NCBI GenBank assembly: GCA_030596395.1
Contig: JAUVKF010000004.1
Coordinates: 1-64,000, forward strand
DNA: 64,000 bases
Reading direction: 5' to 3'
Source: Chlorobiota bacterium
Lineage (GTDB): Bacteria > Bacteroidota > Bacteroidia > Bacteroidales > F082
This document shows, one piece after another, positions 55,342-63,338 of the stretch. The position numbers were made by a program, and so were the translations under genes. The notes under the pieces were generated by a model. The model did no database searches, was not told the origin of the DNA, and worked only from the letters and a program-made list of their open reading frames with translations. Every line of letters starts with the position of its first letter. The first letter of the stretch is position 1.

Positions 55342-55443
55342 ATGGAACGTGTTAATTGGAACGCTGCTAACCCTGTTTTGTATTGTTTTATCTGGTTGAT
55401 TTATTTTATCAAGGCTTACATATTCACTAAAAAATCAAAATAA
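55342..55443 (+). CDS. possible 33-residue membrane peptide
   Basis: Open frame from ATG 55342 to TAA 55441-55443, with one hydrophobic helix (VLYCFIWLIYFIKAYIF) and a basic end. AAAGGA lies a few bases before the start. It lies in the gap between the VanZ-like gene and the esterase. Support is weak. Confidence 0.25.
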   Translation: MERVNWNAANPVLYCFIWLIYFIKAYIFTKKSK

Positions 55444-55479
55444 GATGAAAAAAACTAATTTTACTAAAAGAGTTCGCAC

Positions 55480-56637
55480 ATGAAAAAATTGATATTGATC
55501 ATAGCAATAATATTTGGTTTTATTGTTGCTTCAAATGCTGGAGATGACAAAGACAATAAATACATTATTGGCAAGCGAATTACCATTAAATCTGAAATCC
55601 TCAATGAAGACCGGAGTTTATTGATTTACCTTCCTAAATCATATTCTACAAATTCTCAAAGCTATCCGGTTCTGTATATTTTAGATGGCAGCGCACATTT
55701 CCATCATGCAACGGGTATCGTACAGTATTTATCATCACGTGGTTTGATGCCCGAAATGATTGTTGTTGCCGTTGTAAATGTGAACCGGGACAGGGATTTT
55801 ACGCCGATTCCTGAGCTTGCTTATCCCGGTACAGGTGGGGCGCCAAAGTTTATGTCGTTTTTCAAAGATGAATTAATTCCATATGTTGATCAAAATTACC
55901 GGACTGAAGCCTATAAAATGATTGTCGGGCATTCGCTTGGAGGCACATTTGCTACATATGCTATGGTTGACTTTCCGGATGTGTTTGATGGTTATATTGC
56001 GATCAGCCCCTTTTTACATTTTCAAAACGAAATTTTCCTGGATGAAATAGAAACAAAAATGGGCACATTTGTTGAAGGAAAAAGGCAGTACTTTATGACG
56101 GTAGGAAATGAACCCCAGTATTTTGAGCCACTGGCAAGATTCGAAAAGATCATAGAATCTTCGATACCAAAGAGCTTTGATTTTAAATATGTTCAATTCT
56201 TGGATGATAACCATATGTCGGTACCCCACATAAGCATTTATCATGGCTTGCTATTTATTTATTCTGACTGGAAACTTAATCCTGATAACTATGATGATGG
56301 ACTGAAATACCTTGATAAGCATTATAAAAAGTTGTCAAAAAAGTTTGGCTATAATATCCGGGTTCCTCAAAATACGATCAATAGTTTAGGCTATTATTTT
56401 GTTCGAAAAGGGCAACATGAACAAGCCATTGAAATATTTAGTGAGAATGTGAAGCGATTTCCTAATTCAGCCAATGCGTACGATAGCCTTGGCGAAGCCT
56501 ATGAAAGTGTTATCTGGTTTGAGGAAGCAGAAAAGAATTACCGGCAAGCAGTAGAATTAGCCGCACAACAGAATCACCCGAATTTGAATGTTTTTGCTGA
56601 CAACCTTAAAAGGATTCAAAAGAAATTAAATCGCTAA
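55480..56637 (+). CDS. secreted esterase with TPR tail
   Basis: A 385-residue exported alpha/beta hydrolase of the Fes/IroE-like putative esterase family. It has a signal peptide (about 1-20), the YPVLYILDGSAHFHHATGI region, the nucleophile motif GHSLGG near residue 150, and a later histidine (DDNHMSVPHIS). The C-terminal 80 residues hold tetratricopeptide-like repeats (RFPNSANAYDSLGEAYE). Iron-siderophore esterases are close relatives, but the substrate cannot be told here. Confidence 0.85.
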   Translation: MKKLILIIAIIFGFIVASNAGDDKDNKYIIGKRITIKSEILNEDRSLLIYLPKSYSTNSQSYPVLYILDGSAHFHHATGIVQYLSSRGLMPEMIVVAVVNVNRDRDFTPIPELAYPGTGGAPKFMSFFKDELIPYVDQNYRTEAYKMIVGHSLGGTFATYAMVDFPDVFDGYIAISPFLHFQNEIFLDEIETKMGTFVEGKRQYFMTVGNEPQYFEPLARFEKIIESSIPKSFDFKYVQFLDDNHMSVPHISIYHGLLFIYSDWKLNPDNYDDGLKYLDKHYKKLSKKFGYNIRVPQNTINSLGYYFVRKGQHEQAIEIFSENVKRFPNSANAYDSLGEAYESVIWFEEAEKNYRQAVELAAQQNHPNLNVFADNLKRIQKKLNR

Positions 56638-56652
56638 GATGTATCATCCCTG

Positions 56653-56674
56653 CTTCGGGCGTCCATGCACGAAG
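56653..56674. repeat. 22-base hairpin repeat, copy 1
   Basis: Begins CTTCGGGCGTCCA and ends CGAAG; the right arm has lost some pairing (ATGCACGAAG). It is a member of a four-copy family with TCCA at the centre. Confidence 0.6.
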
Positions 56675-56696
56675 ATTAGTTCTATTCTTTGAAACC

Positions 56697-56794
56697 AGAC
56701 CCGCTAAGTCGACCTGGACTTAGCAGGTCGAAATATTACCGGGAACCCCTATTTCAACCCGTTGAAAGCTAAAGTCCATTCAGCGGGTTTACCT
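56697..56794. repeat. 98-base structured repeat, copy 1
   Basis: It matches 57770-57867 at 95 of 98 positions. Two hairpins are visible: GCTAAGTC with GACTTAGC around GACCTG, and AACCCGTTGAA with TTCAGCGGGTT. No open frame is conserved, so a non-coding repeat is likely. Confidence 0.75.
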
Positions 56795-56796
56795 TG

Positions 56797-56818
56797 CTTC
56801 GGGCGTCCACGCCCGAAG
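56797..56818. repeat. 22-base hairpin repeat, copy 2
   Basis: Perfect arms CTTCGGGCG and CGCCCGAAG around TCCA. Confidence 0.7.
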
Positions 56819-56990
56819 AACAATAATGTTTCAATCTTTCACCAGAAACTCTCCAACAGAAAACGGATAAATCAACACTAATTTATTAGTGCAGACACCA
56901 ACCAAGATTTAGACATTGATTTAGAAAAGCGATTGACTTTTAATATGAAACAGCTTACTTTTACAGTGTTAAACCTTTAATTTACATTTC

Positions 56991-57359
56991 ATGAAAAGAT
57001 TAATTGTTGCCACAATCAGTGGTTTAGTTTTTGGGTTTGTTTGTTTTGGCTTTGCCTGCAGCGGTTCTAACGATATTATACCATGGCTTGGTGTATCCAT
57101 CATTGCAGGTCGTACATTGTTGGGTTTCGGAATTGGAATAAGCCGTTTCCCAATGAAACATTGGGCCATACATGGCCTTGTTATGGGCTTCCTGTTCAGT
57201 CTGCCCATGGGGTTTAGTGCGATGTTAGGCCCTGAAAATGCAGGCATGGCCGCCGGAACCATTGCCATATCCACTGTAGTTATGGGTCTTATTTACGGTT
57301 TCCTGATTGAGTTAATCACCACAGTACTTTTTAAGGCAAAAATGCCGGAATGTAAATAA
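56991..57359 (+). CDS. small membrane protein, unknown function
   Basis: A 122-residue, strongly hydrophobic protein with three or four helices rich in Gly (ISGLVFGFVCFGFACSG, GLVMGFLFSLPMGFSAMLG, VVMGLIYGFLIELITTVLF). The pattern suggests a conserved small inner-membrane family, but none was recognised. It is convergent with the frameshifted thioredoxin gene, 6 bases apart. Confidence 0.6.
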   Translation: MKRLIVATISGLVFGFVCFGFACSGSNDIIPWLGVSIIAGRTLLGFGIGISRFPMKHWAIHGLVMGFLFSLPMGFSAMLGPENAGMAAGTIAISTVVMGLIYGFLIELITTVLFKAKMPECK

Positions 57360-57365
57360 AAGGCT

Positions 57366-57663
57366 TTAAACATGTGCCTGTAACATCTGAACCAGTTGTG
57401 GTGCTGGAATAACCCCGGCCTGTCTGAAAACAATTTGTCCTTTTTTAAAAAAGCATCAATGTTGGTACACTCCTGATCTGATGCTTTTGTGCAATGGCAG
57501 GGTTACGGTCAACATCTACTTTTAGAATCCTGATCTTATCACCCAGTTGCTTTTTCACATCTTTTAAAATGGGGGGCATCATTTTGCATGGCTGGCACCA
57601 CTCGGCTGAAAAATCAATTAAGACTGGTATGTTCCCATTAATTATATCATGAAATTTGCTCAT
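57366..57663 (-). pseudogene. thioredoxin gene with a frameshift at a T6A6 run
   Basis: The first 72 codons encode a thioredoxin (MSKFHDIINGN start, redox motif WCQPC near residues 22-26, cis-proline in RSVPTL). The frame then ends at TAA inside CTTTTTTAAAAAAGG. Removing one T restores the family C-terminus (FKKGQIVFRQAGVIPAPQ and on to a stop at 57366-57368), giving 98 residues, the usual thioredoxin size. It may be a real mutation, a sequence error, or a slip site at which ribosome or polymerase recovers the full protein. Confidence 0.8.
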
Positions 57664-57769
57664 TGTCTTGTTTATTGTCCACTTATCAATTTTTATTCCA
57701 TTGCGGATATGCTGATAAAATGATATTTCCCGATTCTGGTGGCCACGTTCGTAAGTTAGATAAAATACA

Positions 57770-57867
57770 AGACCCGCTCAGTCGACCTGGACTTAGCAGG
57801 TCGAAATATTACCGGGAACCCCTATTTCAACCCGTTAAAAGCTAAAGCCCATTCAGCGGGTTTACCT
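57770..57867. repeat. 98-base structured repeat, copy 2
   Basis: Near-identical to 56697-56794 (three differences). It lies between the thioredoxin start and the end of the TrmO-like gene. Confidence 0.75.
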
Positions 57868-57875
57868 GGGTAAAA

Positions 57876-58340
57876 TTATTCTTCTTTCTGCTCAAACCAT
57901 CCTTTTCCGGCATCAGGATAGCAGTCAATGTCAGGAACATAGGGTTTGATGTCGAGCAGGGGAGTGCCGTCAATCATGTCTGCTCCGGTAAAATGCAGGA
58001 TATTATTTTCAACGGATATAATTTTTACTATTGTCAACCCGATTTTGTTTGGTCTGAGCGGACTTCGGATAGCGAAAACACCACGGGGAATAGTTCTTCC
58101 TTTCGGGTATTGCAATAATTTCAGGCTTTCATTTTTTTGATGAAAATAAAATATCAAAAAGGCGTGTGTAAACGAATCAATATCTTTTAGTCCCTTTGAA
58201 AACTCATCGTTTACCACTGCCTGTCCCTGATTATTGTCAGCAAACCGGCCCTGCCGGGGTATCTTATCAAATTCGTCAAAAGGAGTATGGATTGTGCCGA
58301 TTGGCTTGAAAATAATATTTTGTGAACTCATTCGGGTCAA
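57876..58340 (-). CDS. TrmO-like tRNA t6A37 methyltransferase
   Basis: A 154-residue TsaA/YaeB/TrmO-family protein. The N-terminal signature KPIGTIHTPFDE is at about residues 11-22, followed by HAFLIFYFHQ, RGVFAIRSPLRPNKIGLTIV and the DGTPLLDIKPYVP motif. TrmO adds a methyl group to the t6A modification next to tRNA anticodons. It is shorter than the E. coli enzyme, as many family members are. Confidence 0.88.
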   Translation of the reverse strand: MTRMSSQNIIFKPIGTIHTPFDEFDKIPRQGRFADNNQGQAVVNDEFSKGLKDIDSFTHAFLIFYFHQKNESLKLLQYPKGRTIPRGVFAIRSPLRPNKIGLTIVKIISVENNILHFTGADMIDGTPLLDIKPYVPDIDCYPDAGKGWFEQKEE

Positions 58341-58373
58341 AGTTTCTAATGCAAATTTAATTACTTACAACCG

Positions 58374-58395
58374 TTTCGAGCGTCCACACTCGAAA
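58374..58395. repeat. 22-base hairpin repeat, copy 3
   Basis: Arms TTTCGAG and CTCGAAA around CGTCCACA. Compared with copy 2, GGG/CCC has changed to GAG/CTC on both arms, a compensatory change. Confidence 0.65.
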
Positions 58396-58417
58396 TTAAT
58401 CAATAATCTTACCTCTG

Positions 58418-58439
58418 CTTTGGGCGTCCACGCTCGAAG
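58418..58439. repeat. 22-base hairpin repeat, copy 4
   Basis: Begins CTTTGGGCGTCCA and ends CGCTCGAAG; same length and centre as the others with partial pairing. Confidence 0.6.
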
Positions 58440-58445
58440 ACAATT

Positions 58446-59165
58446 TTATTCACCCCTCAACTCCCTCAAATACATCTGTACTGCATTATCCAGCCCAAAA
58501 TAAAGTGCATCACATACAAGCGCATGTCCGATGCTGACTTCAAGTAAACCAGGGATGTTTTGCGCGAAATATTTCAGATTATCCAGGTTGAGATCGTGGC
58601 CGGCATTAAGACCTAATCCAATTTCATTCGCAACATTTGCGGCTTCAACAAATGGTTTTATTGCAGCTTCTTTTCCATCTGAAAACTCAGCTGCATAACT
58701 TTCAGTGTACAATTCGATGCGATCGGTGCCTGTTGCTTTGGCACCTTCAACCATTTCAATATCCGGATCTACAAAAATAGAAGTGCGTATCCCTGCTTCA
58801 TGGAAATTAGCAATAACATTTTGCAGAAAAACTTTGTGTTTTATCGTATTCCAGCCATGGTCGGAGGTCAACTGGTTTGGATCATCAGGTACAAGCGTAA
58901 CCTGGTCGGGTTTGTGTTTTAAAACCAGTTCGATAAACTCAGGAGTTGGGTTCCCTTCAATATTGAATTCGGTTGTTACCATAGGCCTGATCAATTCAAC
59001 ATCCTTGCGTGTTATATGCCTTTCGTCCGATCGGGGATGCACAGTGATACCCTGGGCTCCGAACCGTTCACAATCAATTGCAGCTTTCAATACATCAGGC
59101 AATTCACCTCCTCTTGCATTTCTAAGTGTTGCGATTTTATTAATATTAACGCTTAACCTTGTCAT
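58446..59165 (-). CDS. pdxJ: pyridoxine 5'-phosphate synthase
   Basis: A 239-residue PdxJ, the last step of the DXP-dependent vitamin B6 pathway, joining aminoacetone-phosphate and deoxyxylulose-phosphate. Visible motifs are RLSVNINKIATLRNARGG at the start, ITVHPRSDERHI near 38-49, EFNIEGNP near 67, GLNAGHDLN near 190 and VSIGHALV near 210. ATG 59165 is preferred over an upstream TTG. It stands apart from its neighbours. Confidence 0.94.
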   Translation of the reverse strand: MTRLSVNINKIATLRNARGGELPDVLKAAIDCERFGAQGITVHPRSDERHITRKDVELIRPMVTTEFNIEGNPTPEFIELVLKHKPDQVTLVPDDPNQLTSDHGWNTIKHKVFLQNVIANFHEAGIRTSIFVDPDIEMVEGAKATGTDRIELYTESYAAEFSDGKEAAIKPFVEAANVANEIGLGLNAGHDLNLDNLKYFAQNIPGLLEVSIGHALVCDALYFGLDNAVQMYLRELRGE

Positions 59166-59258
59166 GGTTTTTTTCAGCAAAGGTATTGTTTTCAGTTTCT
59201 GAAAGTTTTTGTTTTATCATTATATATGATGTTGGTTTTACTCTGAGAAATTCTGTAT

Positions 59259-59331
59259 CTTCTTTGTGATTTCTCTGTGCCACAGCTATTACACAGAGTT
59301 ACACGGAGAAGCACAGAGCTACACAAAGAAG
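59259..59331. repeat. inverted repeat with perfect 10-base ends
   Basis: Ends CTTCTTTGTG (59259-59268) and CACAAAGAAG (59322-59331), with CTCTGTG/CACAGAG motifs inside. It lies between divergent pdxJ and dtd. Confidence 0.55.
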
Positions 59332-59441
59332 TTACTCTCATCAACTAAGCTAATTCATCTCAGTATCTTCAAAACCTTTATTATTTAGTATTCGTCAAAT
59401 ATTCAATTATGTTTAAATTGCATCATTAAAAATGAATGTAA

Positions 59442-59894
59442 ATGAGAGCAGTAATTCAAAGGGTTTCCAGTGCATCTGTAAAAATTAATGCTGAAGTAAA
59501 GGCAAGTATAAAAAGTGGCTTGTTAGTTTTGCTTGGAATTGAATCGGAAGATAGCCGGGAGGATATTGACTGGCTTACCGGGAAAATTGCACGACTTCGA
59601 ATTTTTAATGATAAGAATGGTGTGATGAACCTTTCAATTCAGGATATTGATGGGGAGATTATTGTAGTCAGTCAGTTTACTTTACATGCCAGCACCAAAA
59701 AAGGAAACCGCCCATCTTATATTAAAGCTGCTTACCCTGATAGAGCAATTCCGCTTTATGAACAGTTTGTAAAAGCAATGGAAAGCCAATTGGGAAAATC
59801 TGTAAGTACAGGTGAGTTTGGTGCGATGATGGATATTGAACTGGTGAACTCAGGACCGGTAACGATCATCATAGACACAAAAAATAAGACCTGA
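59442..59894 (+). CDS. dtd: D-aminoacyl-tRNA deacylase
   Basis: A 150-residue DTD that hydrolyses D-amino acids wrongly attached to tRNA. The start signature MRAVIQRVSSASVKI, the catalytic SQFTLHAS near residue 77, KGNRPSYIKAA and the Gly-cis-Pro motif NSGPVTIIIDT near 137 are all present. Length is normal for the family. Confidence 0.96.
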   Translation: MRAVIQRVSSASVKINAEVKASIKSGLLVLLGIESEDSREDIDWLTGKIARLRIFNDKNGVMNLSIQDIDGEIIVVSQFTLHASTKKGNRPSYIKAAYPDRAIPLYEQFVKAMESQLGKSVSTGEFGAMMDIELVNSGPVTIIIDTKNKT

Positions 59895-59990
59895 GACACA
59901 AGAACCAAGAAGACCAAGAACCAAGGCATAACGGAAGCCAAAGATGAAGTGATTGTTGAATAGCGTTTAGTGATTGGTGAAGTACGCGCC

Positions 59991-60029
59991 GACTGAAGAC
60001 TGTAGACTGCAGACTGTGGACTGAAGACT
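59991..60029. repeat. 7-bp tandem repeat, GACTGNN array
   Basis: Five GACTGNN units plus GACT (GACTGAA, GACTGTA, GACTGCA, GACTGTG, GACTGAA). It is related to the array at 32576-32610. It lies in the gap between convergent dtd and hemD. Confidence 0.6.
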
Positions 60030-60034
60030 ACTCT

Positions 60035-60805
60035 CTACTTCCTTCCGTTTCTCCTGTTTTCTTTCAATAGCTCGGTCAAAAACTCCTCAATAGCCATCGA
60101 CATAGAAGGGGCAGATTGTGTTGGCGCCGGTATGTTTAATTTTAATCCGGCCTGTTTTACGGCATTCGCAGTAGTCTTTCCAAAAGCAGCAATCAGTTTT
60201 TCTCCCTGGCTATATTCCGGGAAATTATTCTTAAGTGATTGAATGCCGGCGGGACTAAAGAAAATCATCATATCGTACTTTTTAATATCAATATGAGATA
60301 AATTACTGGCAACAGTTTTATAAATCACCGCCTTTGAATATTTTATTTTTTCTGCATCAAGCAAATTAAACATGCTTTGCTTATGAATATCTGAGGCTGG
60401 CAACAAAAAAGTTTCTTCTTCGTGCTTTTTGATAACCTCTAAGAGGTCAACAAAATTTTGTTTGCCGTAGAAAATTTTACGTTTCCGGTATTGAACATAT
60501 TTTTGAAGATAATATGCTGTAGACTCGGACATGCAGAAATATTTTAGTGCATCGGGGATTTCAAACCGCATCTCCTTGGCCATTCTGAAGAAATGGTCAA
60601 CAGCATGACGGCTGGTCATAATTATTGCTGTATGTCCGTTAAAGGTGCCTTTGGCTCTTCTGAATTCCTTGGCACTTATTCCTTCAACCTTAATAAATTT
60701 GCAAAAATCAATCTTCAGATTAAACCTTTTAATCAATTCACCATAAGGTGATTTTTCCAGATCAGCAGGTTCGGGTTGTGAAACCAGTATATTTTTTACC
60801 TTCAA
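60035..60805 (-). CDS. hemD: uroporphyrinogen-III synthase
   Basis: A 256-residue two-domain HemD-like enzyme that closes hydroxymethylbilane to uroporphyrinogen III for haem. The family is poorly conserved; support comes from the ILVSQPEPADLEKSPY start, HTAIIMTSRHAVDHFF, DMMIFFSPAGIQSLKNNF and AFGKTTANAVKQAGL stretches, and from the DUF4271 partner upstream, a pairing typical of Bacteroidota. The start codon seems to be TTG at 60805. Haem supply fits the large haem demand of this window. Confidence 0.87.
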   Translation of the reverse strand: MKVKNILVSQPEPADLEKSPYGELIKRFNLKIDFCKFIKVEGISAKEFRRAKGTFNGHTAIIMTSRHAVDHFFRMAKEMRFEIPDALKYFCMSESTAYYLQKYVQYRKRKIFYGKQNFVDLLEVIKKHEEETFLLPASDIHKQSMFNLLDAEKIKYSKAVIYKTVASNLSHIDIKKYDMMIFFSPAGIQSLKNNFPEYSQGEKLIAAFGKTTANAVKQAGLKLNIPAPTQSAPSMSMAIEEFLTELLKENRRNGRK

Positions 60806-60845
60806 ATTACCGCCTTTTTATGTTCCCAACATTCGTTAAACAGCA

Positions 60846-61676
60846 CTAAATCAGCTTGGTACTGTAAAGCTTTATCAATACTATTACTGGTATTAATTCG
60901 AGCGTGCAAAGGTACATAAATAAATGTAATATAGAAAACCCCGATATTGATTTTCCGAGATTAAATGTTTGAACCCACCTGAATATATGAAGGATAAATA
61001 ATAGAATAATCCCAGCATAAAAAATAAAATCTGCCCTTACAAACAACAACAGAAATAAAACGGGAATAAGGATGATACCAATGATATTATCAATATTGAT
61101 ATAAAGTTTCAGTTGTTGGTTTGCTGCATCTTTTGTGTTGAAAATATATCCTGCAAAAAGAATAATAATCACTCTGATCAGGTAAAAGCAAATAACCGAA
61201 ATAATAATAAAAAGAAGGTATTTATTTTCGATCAGGCTCTGGTTAGTACTAAATTTATTTATAGATAGAAAGAGGAATAAACTGAGTGTAATGAAATAGT
61301 TCAAAATAAAAAAGAAGAGTATGACAATACCCGGTGTTTCGGTATTTACATTCTCCCTTAGCCGAAAATCCCTTCGGTTTTTGGCAAAGTTGAACAATGA
61401 GAATGCCCTTTCAGGCAGGTAATACCAGATTAGTGAAAAACCAAAGGTAAGTAACAACAAAACGTAAACCATCCAGTCGGTATAATCAGGCTGTAACGAT
61501 TTAATAGTAAAATCAACCGGTAAATCCTGGAGGAATGTCTGTGTAATAACTTCATCGGCTTTTGCAGCATCAGCAACCGTATCGCTCACAAGGGGATGAT
61601 AATTCCCAAGATGCTTGAACACCTCTTGTTTTGATGCAAGCGAATCGGAATTTGTTATGTGTTTTAATTGTTGCAA
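60846..61676 (-). CDS. DUF4271 membrane protein
   Basis: A 276-residue DUF4271 protein with about seven helices after a 60-residue soluble start. It is encoded 40 bases upstream of hemD, as in many Bacteroidota, but its function is unknown. The start codon appears to be TTG at 61676. Confidence 0.8.
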   Translation of the reverse strand: MQQLKHITNSDSLASKQEVFKHLGNYHPLVSDTVADAAKADEVITQTFLQDLPVDFTIKSLQPDYTDWMVYVLLLLTFGFSLIWYYLPERAFSLFNFAKNRRDFRLRENVNTETPGIVILFFFILNYFITLSLFLFLSINKFSTNQSLIENKYLLFIIISVICFYLIRVIIILFAGYIFNTKDAANQQLKLYINIDNIIGIILIPVLFLLLFVRADFIFYAGIILLFILHIFRWVQTFNLGKSISGFSILHLFMYLCTLELIPVIVLIKLYSTKLI

Positions 61677-61991
61677 ACGAAATTCTTAAAAATGATCTAA
61701 CCGCTGATATTTTTCACATTAAATATACGTAAATAAATGAAAAATATTTCTGATAATAAACCTTATAACTCAATGATTTTTTATCAGGAAGACTAATTGC
61801 TAATATACGTTTTTCAATAGTCAGAAATTAACAATAATATTTTCGAAAGAATAGACTTGCTAACACCTTTGTAAAGGCAAGAAAATCAGTATTATAACTA
61901 TTTTAACTTAGATTGCCAATAAATAAGCATATCCAGACGAAAAGGCAGAAAAAAAATCTAAATTTGTGGCTTGTTGTGAATTAATTAACAA
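61677..61991. other. intergenic spacer upstream of the porin-like gene
   Basis: A 315-base AT-rich gap between divergent genes. Apart from the -7 box at 61959-61966, nothing recognisable was seen; no open frame, tRNA or strong palindrome. Confidence 0.5.
61959..61966 (+). promoter_or_regulatory. -7 box TAAATTTG before the porin-like gene
   Basis: A full match to TAnnTTTG, 25 bases before the ATG at 61992, giving a leader of about 20 bases. Confidence 0.5.
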
Positions 61992-63290
61992 ATGAAATTC
62001 AAACCATTATATTACTTTATGAGAAAGCATTTTATACTCTTTTTACTGGTCATTCCAATAATAGGAGTAGCACAGGAAAAAAAGAATTTTACAGTTAAGT
62101 TGCACGGCTTTGTTAAAAGTGATTTGCTTTTCGACTCAAGGCAAACTGTAAATGTTCGTGAAGGCCATTTTTTACTCTATCCTAAAAATGAAGACTTAGA
62201 TAAAGAAGGAAATGATATAAATGCCCAGCCAACATTAAATATGTTGTCAATTCAAACCCGGTTAAAAGTACTTGCTACGGGGCCGGATGTATGGGGAGCT
62301 AAAACTATTGGATATATAGAAGGAGAATTTTTTGGAACAACAAATGCTGATGTCAATGGGTTCAGATTAAGACATGCTTTTGTAAAATTACAATGGCCAA
62401 AAACAATGATCATGGTAGGGCAGTACTGGAACCCTTTGTTTAATGTCAGGTGTTATCCAGGTACAGTCTCATTCAACACGGGTGCACCTTTTCAACCTTT
62501 TGCCCGCAACCCACAATTGCGTTTTAACCAGCAGTTCGGAAAATTTAACATAAATGTTACTGCCTATTGGCAACATGATTTTGTAAGTACTGGACCTTCC
62601 GGATCAAGTTCAGTTTACCTGCGTAATTCAGCAATTCCAATATTCAATCTTCGGTTTGAGTTTTACACAAAAAATGAAAGTACTGGAAATGAATTTCTTG
62701 CCGGTGTAAGCGCAAATTACAAATCGATTATACCAAGAATTATGTCTGATAGTACATATCAAACCCCGAAAACTGAAAATGTATATAAAACAGATACCCG
62801 GATAAACAGCGTTGGTTTTTCAGCATATTTTAAAGCCAAACTAAAACCAGTTACCATCAAATTGAACGGATTTTATGGAGGAGATGCTTTTGATATAATT
62901 ATGATTGGCGGTTATGCCGTGAAAGAAATTACTGATCCTGTGAAAGGTTTTGTAACGTATACACCTATCTGCGTTACTTCTTATTGGATTGATTTGCATA
63001 CAAATGGTAAAAGATTCCAATATGGACTGTTTGCAGGTTATTCGAAAAATCTTGGTCCTCGGGAAGACGTTATGGCAGATGGGAATGTGTATGCCAGAAG
63101 TGCCAATATTGATTATGCTTACAGGGTTTCGGGCAGGATGATCTATAACAATGGGAAATTCAGACTTGCACCCGAAGTAGAATACACAGTTGCAGCTTAT
63201 GCAACCGAATATGGTAAACCACTTGAAATTACCAACTCTAATCCGATAGGTAATTTCAGGGTTTTGGTCGGATTTTATTATTTCTTTTAA
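61992..63290 (+). CDS. outer-membrane beta-barrel porin-like protein
   Basis: A 432-residue exported protein (signal peptide to about residue 28, GVAQEKKN) with the alternating strand pattern of a barrel, an N-terminal KLHGFVKSDLLFDSRQ motif and a closing aromatic RVLVGFYYFF. It resembles DcaP-like porins. It lies 48 bases upstream of acs on the same strand, so it may admit a carboxylic acid such as acetate. That link is inference. Confidence 0.75.
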   Translation: MKFKPLYYFMRKHFILFLLVIPIIGVAQEKKNFTVKLHGFVKSDLLFDSRQTVNVREGHFLLYPKNEDLDKEGNDINAQPTLNMLSIQTRLKVLATGPDVWGAKTIGYIEGEFFGTTNADVNGFRLRHAFVKLQWPKTMIMVGQYWNPLFNVRCYPGTVSFNTGAPFQPFARNPQLRFNQQFGKFNINVTAYWQHDFVSTGPSGSSSVYLRNSAIPIFNLRFEFYTKNESTGNEFLAGVSANYKSIIPRIMSDSTYQTPKTENVYKTDTRINSVGFSAYFKAKLKPVTIKLNGFYGGDAFDIIMIGGYAVKEITDPVKGFVTYTPICVTSYWIDLHTNGKRFQYGLFAGYSKNLGPREDVMADGNVYARSANIDYAYRVSGRMIYNNGKFRLAPEVEYTVAAYATEYGKPLEITNSNPIGNFRVLVGFYYFF

Positions 63291-63338
63291 GACAACAGTT
63301 AAAATACATATAATTAACCTTTAACAATTTAAATAGCT

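Larger units (their letters stand above)
56638..56990. other. intergenic spacer with structured repeats
   Basis: A 353-base gap without a gene. It holds two copies of a 22-base hairpin family (56653-56674 and 56797-56818) flanking one copy of a 98-base repeat (56697-56794). The rest (56819-56990) is AT-rich with no feature seen. Confidence 0.6.

Noticed and set aside
55444-55483. A 12-codon leader frame ending at the start of the esterase gene
   Set aside because: Too short to support; the ATGA overlap can arise by chance.
56697-58439. Possible CRISPR array, because hairpin repeats recur
   Set aside because: Spacing is irregular, spacers are not of uniform length, and no cas gene is present.
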